Source: DATJLY01 sp963729295 (GTDB lineage Bacteria > Pseudomonadota > Alphaproteobacteria > ATCC43930 > CGMCC-115725). From it: 64,000 nt of DNA. Both the position numbers and the translations under genes were made by a program. Below the pieces are notes generated by a model. That model was not told the origin of the DNA. It saw nothing but the letters and a program-made list of their open reading frames with translations, and searched no databases. The first letter of the stretch is position 1. Every line of letters begins with the position of its first letter. The DNA lies in contig CAVSNJ010000020.1 of assembly GCA_963729295.1 (NCBI GenBank), positions 124,001 through 188,000 of the forward strand. Reading direction: 5' to 3'. Of this stretch, positions 15,429 to 23,045 are shown piece by piece.

Positions 15429-16108
15429 ATCTGTTCAAGAGCCAGAGCCTGCGCTTCGGCCGGGCGCCCGAGCCGGTGACGCCTTACCAGCGCGCCGGCC
15501 AGCTCTGGGACGATTACGTCGGCAGCGCGCGTGCGCAGATGCGGACCTGGCGGCTCATTGCGTTTGCCCTTGTCGGCGCGGTTGCGATCATCGCAGCCGA
15601 CAATCTGCGGCTGCGCGTCGAGAGCACCGTCGTCCCCTTCCTGGTGCAGATCGACCCGACCGGCGCCCTTCTCGGCATCGATAAGCTCGGCAATTCGCGC
15701 AAGCTCTCCGATGTCCAGCTTGCGTACCAGCTCGGGCGCTTCATCTCCAACTTCCGCTCCAAATCCGCCGACCCGGTGGTGATCAAGCAGAACTGGCTCG
15801 ATGCCTACGCCTTCGCCAGCGGTCAGGCGCGCCAGACCTTGAACGACCTCGCCAACCGCAACGACCCGTTCGCCGATATCGGCCACAAGACCGTCTCCGT
15901 CGAAATCAATTCCGTCGTTCGCCTCTCCGAGAACTCGATGCAGGCGCGTTGGACCGAACGCGCCTATGACGACGGCGCGCTCACCTCGACGGACCATTAT
16001 GTCGGCGTGCTGACCCTTATCGACCGGCCGGTCCGCACCGAGGACGAGCTGCGCGCCAATCCGTTCGGCTTCACCGTCGATGCCATGAGCTTCACCAAGG
16101 AGAATTGA
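15425..16108 (+). CDS. trbF: TrbF conjugal transfer protein (VirB8-like)
   Basis: A 227-residue bitopic inner-membrane protein. It opens with FKSQSLRFGRAPEPVTPYQRAGQLWDDYVGSAR, the usual TrbF cytoplasmic stretch in shortened form. A single membrane helix (about residues 42-58, LIAFALVGAVAIIA) and a periplasmic VirB8-like domain ending NPFGFTVDAMSFTKE follow. It nucleates the channel between inner-membrane and outer-membrane parts. The start is the ATG at 15425. Confidence 0.93.
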   Translation: MNLFKSQSLRFGRAPEPVTPYQRAGQLWDDYVGSARAQMRTWRLIAFALVGAVAIIAADNLRLRVESTVVPFLVQIDPTGALLGIDKLGNSRKLSDVQLAYQLGRFISNFRSKSADPVVIKQNWLDAYAFASGQARQTLNDLANRNDPFADIGHKTVSVEINSVVRLSENSMQARWTERAYDDGALTSTDHYVGVLTLIDRPVRTEDELRANPFGFTVDAMSFTKEN

Positions 16109-16119
16109 GGAGAACCCCC

Positions 16120-17118
16120 ATGCGCCGCGCTGCCGCTTCCACACTTGCGCTTCTGCTCGCGGGCTGCGCCGGCGGCCCAGCCAAACTACCGGTCATCGCT
16201 TACGACACCCCGACCCCGGCGCGTCTCGAATCGGACCCGCCGAAGTCGGTTCAGGTCGTCGAGGTGCCGGAACCGCTGCCCTTGCCCGGCCAGTTGAAGC
16301 CGGCCCCGTCGCGCGCGAAAGACAAATCGGACAACCGCCCTCCGGCCGCGCGCATTGCCGCCGCCAACAGCGCGGCACGGATCGAGCCCGACAGCAAGGG
16401 CTTCATCGACGCCATCCAGATCTGGCCCTATCACCCCGGCGCGCTCTATCAGCTCTACGCCGCCATGGACGAGGTTACCGACATCGCCCTCGAGCCCGGC
16501 GAAGAGCTGTCGGGCGACCCGGCCGGCGGCGATACCGAGCGCTGGGAGATTGGCTCTGCCGTGAGCGGAGCGGGACCCAATCGGCAAGTCCACCTCCTGA
16601 TCAAACCCAAACGCCCGGACCTTGCCGCCAATCTCGTGATCACCACCAACCGCCGCACCTACCATGTCGAGCTGCATTCGGCGCCCCAGACCGATAGGCA
16701 ACCCGTCACCTACATGGCGGCTGTCTCGTGGGATTACCCGCTCGACCTCAAATGGAAGCTTGACCAGCAGAACGTCCAGGCGAGCGACCAGTCCGCGTCA
16801 GTTGTCAGCGAGCAGATCGATCTCGAGCACATGCATCACCGCTACAAGATCACCGGCGATGCGGTGCCGTGGCGTCCGGTCGATGTCTGGGACGACGAGC
16901 ACAAGGTCTACATCCAAATGCCGCCGGGGCTCGCGCAGGGCGACGCGCCACCGCTCTTCATCATCGGCCCCAAGGGCGATGGCGAACTGGTGAACTACCG
17001 CGTGCGCGGCACGTGGTACATCGTCGACCGCCTGTTCGGCGCCGCCGAGCTGCGGCTCGGGACCGATCCGCAGCAGATCGTTCGCATCAGCCGAACCGAC
17101 GCAGTCGCGAGCCGCTGA
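16120..17118 (+). CDS. trbG: TrbG conjugal transfer lipoprotein (VirB9-like)
   Basis: A 332-residue outer-membrane-associated channel component. The ATG at 16120, behind GAGGAGAA, gives a clean lipoprotein signal (LALLLAGC, Cys near residue 15); an upstream TTG in frame is not needed. A proline- and lysine-rich linker precedes the VirB9/CagX domain, which contains IQIWPYHPGALYQLYAAM and NLVITTNRRTYHVEL. The C-terminal strand region ends RLGTDPQQIVRISR. It works with TrbF and TrbI to form the envelope-spanning core. Confidence 0.93.
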   Translation: MRRAAASTLALLLAGCAGGPAKLPVIAYDTPTPARLESDPPKSVQVVEVPEPLPLPGQLKPAPSRAKDKSDNRPPAARIAAANSAARIEPDSKGFIDAIQIWPYHPGALYQLYAAMDEVTDIALEPGEELSGDPAGGDTERWEIGSAVSGAGPNRQVHLLIKPKRPDLAANLVITTNRRTYHVELHSAPQTDRQPVTYMAAVSWDYPLDLKWKLDQQNVQASDQSASVVSEQIDLEHMHHRYKITGDAVPWRPVDVWDDEHKVYIQMPPGLAQGDAPPLFIIGPKGDGELVNYRVRGTWYIVDRLFGAAELRLGTDPQQIVRISRTDAVASR

Positions 17119-17129
17119 CGAGACCGGCC

Positions 17130-18341
17130 ATGGCAAACGAAACGATCGCGCAGGGCAAAGTGAGCCCGCCCGACCTGACGCTGCGGGCCGCGCCCGCACC
17201 CGTCACCCGCTTCAACCGGCGCATCCTGACCGTCCTGGTCGGGATCGCGGCGCTGGCCGTGTTCGGAGCCCTCTTCTACAGCCTCGGCCTCCGCCACGGT
17301 TCCAAACCGGGAGCGCACGAGCTCTACGCCGCGAGCCAGCCGGTCTCGGATCGCCTCAATGCGCTCCCCTCGACCTACAGCAACGTCCCGAAGCCCAAGC
17401 CGGCTCCCGAGCCGCCGCAGCTCGGCCCGCCGCTTCCCGCCGCTCTCCCGCAGCCCCTGCCTCCGATCCAACAACCCGGAAGCGGATCGTCGCAACCGGG
17501 CGCGGCGGAGTCCGCGACGGACCGCGACGCCGAACAGGCGCGCCTATCGAAAGTCTTCTTCGGCATGAGCGGCACCGCCGGCTTCGTCGCCGCGAACGCG
17601 CCCACAGCGTCAGCCGCCGATCCCGTCGTCCTCAACACGACGCCCGGCGCGGTTCCGCCGCTTGGCGCAGACTCCGCCCAGAACGAACAGGACCGCAAGC
17701 AGGCCTTCCTCCAGGCACGCCCGGGCGAATCGGTGGTTTCGGCCGAGCGGCTGCGCACCCCGGCATCGCCTTATCTCGTGACCGCCGGTTCGGCAATCCG
17801 CGCTGCCCTAGTCACGGCCGTGAATTCCGACCTGCCCGGGCTTGCCGAGGCGCAGGTCACCGAGAACGTCTGCGACAGCGTGACCGGCCGCAGCCTGCTC
17901 ATCCCGCAAGGCGCCAAGCTGATCGGCGAGGTCGACAGCCAAGTCTCCTACGGGCAGGAACGCCTCCTCGCCGCGTGGACCCAGCTCAAATTCCCCGACG
18001 GATCGACCCTCGTGCTCGATCGCCTCCCCGGTTCCGATGCCGCCGGCGCAGCCGGCTTCGACGCCGATGTCGACTACCACACCTGGCGCCTCGCCAAGGG
18101 CGTCATCCTGTCGTCGCTGCTCGGCATCAGCACCGAGCTTGCCGCCAATAGCGGCACTGACAACAACAACCGCATCATCGTCGCCACTCGCGACAGCACC
18201 AATGATTCGATCAATCAGGTCGGCCAGCGCGTCACCCAGAAGGAACTCGCCGTCCAGCCGACCCTGACGCGCGCGGCCGGCTATCCGTTCGCCATCATCG
18301 TCGCCAAGGACCTGGTCCTGCGCCCGCGCGGGCCTTGCTGA
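17130..18341 (+). CDS. trbI: TrbI conjugal transfer protein (VirB10-like)
   Basis: A 403-residue energy-sensing core protein of the type IV secretion channel. A short cytoplasmic part is followed by one membrane helix (about residues 30-50, ILTVLVGIAALAVFGALFY) and a long proline-rich periplasmic linker. The C-terminal VirB10 beta-barrel domain shows TAGSAIRAALVTAVNSDLPG, LLIPQGAKLIGEVDSQVSYGQ and the YPFAIIVAKDL end. The ATG at 17130 was chosen because it gives the expected N-terminus 11 bp after trbG. Confidence 0.94.
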   Translation: MANETIAQGKVSPPDLTLRAAPAPVTRFNRRILTVLVGIAALAVFGALFYSLGLRHGSKPGAHELYAASQPVSDRLNALPSTYSNVPKPKPAPEPPQLGPPLPAALPQPLPPIQQPGSGSSQPGAAESATDRDAEQARLSKVFFGMSGTAGFVAANAPTASAADPVVLNTTPGAVPPLGADSAQNEQDRKQAFLQARPGESVVSAERLRTPASPYLVTAGSAIRAALVTAVNSDLPGLAEAQVTENVCDSVTGRSLLIPQGAKLIGEVDSQVSYGQERLLAAWTQLKFPDGSTLVLDRLPGSDAAGAAGFDADVDYHTWRLAKGVILSSLLGISTELAANSGTDNNNRIIVATRDSTNDSINQVGQRVTQKELAVQPTLTRAAGYPFAIIVAKDLVLRPRGPC

Positions 18342-18352
18342 GGAGAGAGATT

Positions 18353-18652
18353 GTGCCCACAATCAAGCTTCCCCCGATCCCCGTCGAGGAAATGATCCCG
18401 GTACGCTTCGCCATGCCGGGCAGCAAGCATGCCGAACTGCTCGACTATCTCGCGTATTTCAACGAGAGCCATCGCAGCGAGGTCGATCTGAAGGCGCTCC
18501 TCCCGCACCTTGTCGCGGCCTATCTGGCGGACGATCGCTCGTTTGCGCGCTGGCGCGGGGCCCGTTCCGCGGCAACGAGACCCGCGGCGGCCGAGCCCGT
18601 CCCGCCGAAGCGCACGCGGCGTCCGCCGCGACTGGTAGCCGAGAGCTCTTGA
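18353..18652 (+). CDS. DUF2274 family protein of the trb operon
   Basis: A 99-residue small protein, last gene of the operon. It begins with GTG at 18353 behind GAGGAGAGAGA (MPTIKLPPIP). The middle segment MPGSKHAELLDYLAYFNESH and the DLKALLPHLVAAYLADDRSFARWR helix are typical of DUF2274 proteins that follow trbI in Tn4371-like elements. A basic proline-rich tail ends it. The function is not known; a small DNA-binding or regulatory role has been suggested by its size and charge only. The 3' end overlaps the tail of the broken LysR frame on the other strand. Confidence 0.85.
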   Translation: MPTIKLPPIPVEEMIPVRFAMPGSKHAELLDYLAYFNESHRSEVDLKALLPHLVAAYLADDRSFARWRGARSAATRPAAAEPVPPKRTRRPPRLVAESS

Positions 18653-19516
18653 GCAACGCGACGACCGAGAGCAACGCAGACGAGACGTCATCCACGCGCC
18701 ACACGGCCATCACGGGGAGCGAAACGTTGGCGTCCGTGAGCGGCACGACAGCGATATCCGGCCACTGGGTCACGTCGCACGCGGCTGGCACGAACGCCAC
18801 GCCGCACCCCAGCGCCACCTGGTTCAGCCGCGCATGAAATGCGCGCTCCAGTCCCCGGCTTTCGGTTCGAAGCCATTGGCACGGCAAAGATCGAGCACAT
18901 GGTTGTAGTAACCGGGGCTCGCGGCGGGATGCGGCAACACAAAAACGTCGTCGCGAAATTCTGCGACCCCGACGCTCGCACGTCGTGCGAGGGCATGGCT
19001 TCGCGGGACGATCGCGACCAGCGCCTCCGACCAGAGAAGTTCAGAAGCTATACCTGCCCCCTCCACCGGCCCGACCACGATTCCTAGATCGAGCTGCTTG
19101 CGCTGAAGTGCCTGCAGCTGCAAAGCGGTCGGCAGGACATGGACCGTTGCTCGCAGCCCGGGAAGAAGATTTCGGCAACGGGCCAGCGCCCGCGACAGCA
19201 CGCCCGGATCGCGATCGTCTATGACGCCGACCCGTAACGTCACCGTGTCCGCGGCAGCAGCCTCGCGCGTCATCCGGACGGCATCGTCAATGAGCCGCAG
19301 GATGCGGCGCGTCTCGCTCAAAAGGACCTCGCCCGGCCAGCTCAACGATACCCGCCGCGTCGAGCGGATGAACAGCTCCGTGCCGAGCTCGATCTCCAGC
19401 TCGCGAATGCTTTCGCTCAAGGTCGGCTGCGTCACGTGCAGCTTTTCCGCCGCATGAGTGAAATTGAGCAGTTCAGCGGTGGTCTGAAAATATCGGAGAT
19501 GCCGAAGATCGATCAT
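18459..19516 (-). pseudogene. LysR-family regulator, frameshifted
   Basis: The first frame (19516 to 18824) encodes 230 residues of a LysR regulator: an HTH starting DLRHLRYFQTTAELLNFTHAA and most of the substrate-binding domain, ending abnormally at GDWSAHFMRG. The remaining C-terminal part is in another frame (FHARLNQVALGCGVAFVPA up to about 18626). The reading switches near 18833-18845, so one base has been gained or lost. The second frame has no stop until 18459, inside the convergent DUF2274 gene. LysR genes are commonly found beside trb operons and could have controlled transfer. It is either broken or a sequencing error. Confidence 0.82.
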
Positions 19517-19967
19517 CGCGGCACCTCCGTATCGCTGTATTTACGATCCGGAATCGTTCTCCGAAGTACAAGCCGAGACGGAAGCTGTCTATGTCCGTAA
19601 GAGTGCCAATCCCCGACCATGACGACGCCTTCCGACCGCGGCGCAGCCAGTCAATTGGTGTCGGTAGCGTCGTACCACTGAGCCCCTCAGCCCATCAGAA
19701 GTCGAAGTCGACCGGCAGACATCGTCAAAACTGCGCGCACCAAAAAAAGACCGCCATAAACACCCAATCTTGACGCAAATCATATTCTGGCGGTGTGGCC
19801 AATTTGCGGCATCTCTCGCAACTCATCACAAGTGGGGTAGGTCCCGCGCTCCTATAAATTCGCCTCACCGGTCAAGTCTATTCACCACGCGCTCCGCGGC
19901 GAAATACAGGGCCTACTTACCGCACTGTCGGCGGTGCGCGCCTCCAGGAGCGGGTGAATCAATCCTT
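19517..19967. other. gene-free stretch between LysR and the cytosine methylase
   Basis: About 450 bp of mixed composition, visibly more AT-rich than its flanks. Short open frames are present but none has codon use or motifs that support a gene. The part next to 19516 should hold the LysR promoter. The methylase ends at 19968, so no promoter is needed on the right. It may be a seam between the conjugation module and the defence island. Confidence 0.45.
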
Positions 19968-20981
19968 TTAAGCGGCCAAACGCCCCGTTTTACGAATATG
20001 ACGCGAAGATCGGGCTGATTGTCGGGCGCCGATAAGGGCCTTGATGACCGCTTCCATCACCGGCGGACAAACCGCATTGCCCACGAGACGGATGCGGTCG
20101 CGCCGCGATCCGCGATCGAGTTTGTAGCCCGGCGGGAACCCCATCGCTCGTATCAACTCGGGGACCTGGAGCATCCGCAGGGTTGTCTGTTGCCCGACGC
20201 CGGATACCAAGCCGAACCGGTCGAGAGTGGTCAACGTGCGCAACGGTCGATCCATCGGCTGCCATCCTCCCGCGCCATCGGTGCCATAGTAGACAATGAT
20301 AAAGTCCTTGCCGTCGCGTGACGCCTTGCGTCCGCGCTTAATCCGCTCGATGGTGGCGTCGGCAAGCGGCTTCGCTCGGCGGTAGACGCGCTTCGCAAGA
20401 TGCTTGCCGGGGCGATCAAGGATGCCGGCCGCCGTCCGCTTTCGCCTCGTCGTGCCTGCAACCGTTGACGGAGGTTCGGACGTTCGGGAGGCCAGGAGGA
20501 ACATCCGGCGCCGCGCTTGCGGAACCCCGAAGTGCTGAGCGTCAAGAATGAGGATCGAATAGAAGTATCCCGCAAGCTTGACCTCGTCGAGGAATCCCGA
20601 CCAGCCCTCCCAGCGCCGCATCCTGGCGACGTTCTCGAGGACGATAAAACGCGGTCGCCATGCCTTGATGAACGGAAGAACGTAACGCCCCGAACGCAAG
20701 CTCTCGGTGTCAATGGCCTTGGACCCGCGAGCGACGGAGTGGTTTGTGCACTCCGGCGACGCGAGTAGCAGATCGATCTTCCCGACATCTCCAAGCAGCG
20801 TGACACCGTTCGTTTCGTCGAGACGGCCGGTCACGACTTTGGCTTTCGGGAAGTTGTCCTTGAACGTGGCAGCGGCGAGCGGATCGGCATCAATTGCCGC
20901 CACGATCCGGGCACCGGCGAGGCGCGCGCCTGCACTCGAACCGCCAGCGCCACAGAACAAATCCACAGCCCTCAGAACCAC
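19968..20981 (-). CDS. DNA (cytosine-5-)-methyltransferase
   Basis: A 337-residue C5 methylase. The motifs are in order: I DLFCGAGGSSAG (residues 7-18), IV SPECTNHS with catalytic Cys78 (Glu in place of the usual second Pro), VI ENVAR (116-120), VIII QARRRMFLLA, and X RLVGNAVCPPV near the end. The target recognition region between VIII and X is short. It lies 13 bp downstream of a vsr gene in the same direction, the usual dcm-vsr partnership. Opposite is a GHKL-Z1-PD-(D/E)XK-AIPR operon, whose restriction activity it may protect against. The recognition sequence cannot be read from the sequence. Confidence 0.93.
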   Translation of the reverse strand: MVLRAVDLFCGAGGSSAGARLAGARIVAAIDADPLAAATFKDNFPKAKVVTGRLDETNGVTLLGDVGKIDLLLASPECTNHSVARGSKAIDTESLRSGRYVLPFIKAWRPRFIVLENVARMRRWEGWSGFLDEVKLAGYFYSILILDAQHFGVPQARRRMFLLASRTSEPPSTVAGTTRRKRTAAGILDRPGKHLAKRVYRRAKPLADATIERIKRGRKASRDGKDFIIVYYGTDGAGGWQPMDRPLRTLTTLDRFGLVSGVGQQTTLRMLQVPELIRAMGFPPGYKLDRGSRRDRIRLVGNAVCPPVMEAVIKALIGARQSARSSRHIRKTGRLAA

Positions 20982-20994
20982 AAGTGCCCCCGCC

Positions 20995-21489
20995 TCACAT
21001 CAGCGCCAGCGCGGCGGAATCATGCCGCGCGCGCTCGCTTTGTTGTTGGCAGCCCCGCATGGCCGCGGTGACTCGACCAAGGCATTTCTGCGGATCGCGC
21101 TCCAACTGAAAATCCCAGCAACGGACGACGGCCCAGCCCTGGCGCCGCAAGCTTCGGTGGTTGCGTCGGTCGCGTCGACGGTTGGATTCGATTTTCGCTT
21201 CCCAGTGCTCGCTGAGCTTGTGTCGCCACGCGGGAAAACGCCAGCCATGCCAGAAAGCGCCGTCCACGAACACGGCTATCCGGCTCGTGCGGATGACAAA
21301 ATCCGGCCGGCCGGGAAGATCGCGAGCCTGCGGTTCGGCCGCGAGCCCGGCGCCCGCGAGCAGTGCCGCCATAACGCGCTCCGGTCCCGTGTCGCGTCCG
21401 CGAATGCGCGACATCACGCGCGATCGGGTCGCCGGGTCCAGGAAGTCACCGCGATGCTCGCGCTTCCGCTCCATGGCCGCCATAATCAT
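20995..21489 (-). CDS. vsr: very short patch repair endonuclease (Vsr)
   Basis: Vsr nicks next to T:G mismatches left by deamination of 5-methylcytosine. The 164-residue product has the family pattern DPATRSRVMSRIRGRDTGPE, the catalytic core GRPDFVIRTSRIAVFVDGAFWHGW and a following NRRRDRRNHRSLRRQGWAVVRCWDFQLE stretch. Three ATG codons (21489, 21483, 21474) are possible; the longest is given. It precedes the cytosine methylase gene and probably forms one transcript with it. The start faces the GHKL ATPase gene, leaving little room for two promoters unless that gene starts later. Confidence 0.93.
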   Translation of the reverse strand: MIMAAMERKREHRGDFLDPATRSRVMSRIRGRDTGPERVMAALLAGAGLAAEPQARDLPGRPDFVIRTSRIAVFVDGAFWHGWRFPAWRHKLSEHWEAKIESNRRRDRRNHRSLRRQGWAVVRCWDFQLERDPQKCLGRVTAAMRGCQQQSERARHDSAALALM

Positions 21490-21504
21490 TGGGTTGAGTC
21501 CCTA

Positions 21505-23045
21505 ATGAATTGTACCCATTATCAAGGACTTGGGGAACTGCAAACGCTGATGCCTGTACCCTCGGAGAGCGGGACGCTGCCAGACTCCTTGGCGGACGCA
21601 TGCAACGGCGTGGAGCTGCCGCCGGTGGCTTCCATGCTGATGCAATCCCTGCGCTCGGTCGGATATACGGCCGCGGCCGCGCTCGCGGACCTCGTCGATA
21701 ACAGCATCGCCGCGCAGGCAAGAACGGTCCACATCAACGTGGCGATGACGCCAAGGCCATTCGTGGCGATCTGCGATGACGGAACCGGGATGGACGAGGC
21801 CACGCTCGTTTCCGCAATGCGCTTCGGCAGCCGTGATCCGCGTGCACCGCGCGAGGGAGCGGACCTGGGACGTTTCGGGCTCGGGCTCAAGACCGCCTCT
21901 CTGTCGCAGTGTCGCCGCTTGACCGTTGCGACACTCAAGGAAGGTCGGCTTTGCTTCGCGCGATGGGACCTGGACGAGTGCGATCGCCTCGGTACATGGT
22001 GGCTTGAGAGACCTACCCGCAGCGCCGTGCCCCATGAAGCAATCGAGCTCCTCGAAGCGCAAGGTCATGGCACGGCTGTGATTTGGGAGAAACTCGACCG
22101 GCTTGAGGCAGCCGGCGGCGAACGGGCAGTTCTGGATGCCGCTGATCACATGGCGCTGGCGTTTCATCGCTACCTCGCTGGCGAGGTGGTGGGACCTTTC
22201 ACGATCCTCCTGAATGACCGACCACTCGATGTGATCGATCCGTTCCTCGAGGGACATGCGCGCGGACAATCGCTTCACGGTGAATCCATTCAGGTGGACG
22301 GTCATGCGATCACCGTCTCACCATTCGTCTCGTCCTACCCTTTCCATCACGCCTCAAACCGGCAGATCTTGATCGCGCGGGCGGGCGGGAAAGCCTGAAG
22401 ACGGCGCACGGGTTCTATATCTATCGAGGCGGCAGGCTTGTCGTGCCCGGCGGCTGGTTCAGGATCGTGCCGTCCGACGACCTCATCCGCCTTGCCCGCA
22501 TTCGCGTCGACATTCCGGTAGAACTTGACCACCTCTGGAAAGTGGACATCCGTAAGGCAATCGCAGAACCGCCGCCGGCGCTGCGCCCGCACCTGAGACG
22601 GATCGTCGGCGCCGTGGCGACGCGCAGCCGGAAGGTTTACACGCACAAGGGCATCCCGGCCGATGACCTGGAACGGATACCGCTGTGGCGACGCGAGGAT
22701 CTGCGCGATGAAGGCGCGGTCTGGCGGATCAACCGCGAGCACCCGGCGATCCAATCAGTGCTGGCCGGCGTTTCCGATGCGGCCGGGACCGCGACGCTTC
22801 TCAAGCTGCTCGAAGAAAACCTCCCGATCCACGACATCCACATCCACACGGCCAACGACCTGCCGATCGCGGAAGCCGAAATTCCCGACGAGGCCGAGCT
22901 CGAGATGATGGCGCGTCGCATCGTCGACGCATTTCTCGACCAGCCCGAGGTAGCCAACCGCATGCTGGACCGGCTTGCCGTGACGGAACCCTTCAGCCGC
23001 AATCCGGATGCCGCACGGCGGATTGCGGAGCGGTTGCGCGCATGA
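21505..23045 (+). pseudogene. GHKL (HATPase) protein of a Z1/AIPR system, frameshifted
   Basis: The first frame (21505-22398) has the GHKL ATP-binding motifs: ADLVDNSIAAQA (N box), CDDGTGMDEATLVSAMRFGS (G1) and GRFGLGLKTASLSQC (G2). It then runs into a stop at ILIARAGGKA. The natural continuation is in the next frame: DLDRAGGRES, then GFYIYRGGRLVVPGGWF and a C-terminal domain up to 23045. The switch lies near 22360. Intact members of this family carry exactly this GFYVYR-type segment after the ATPase domain. The stop overlaps the Z1 gene by ATGA. An ATG at 21550 is an alternative start. A single-base error in the assembly would restore the gene. Confidence 0.85.

Noticed and set aside
20707..21504. 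The upstream extension of the GHKL frame back to 20707.
   Set aside because: It is antisense to vsr and the methylase, which have strong family motifs; the real protein begins at 21505 or 21550.
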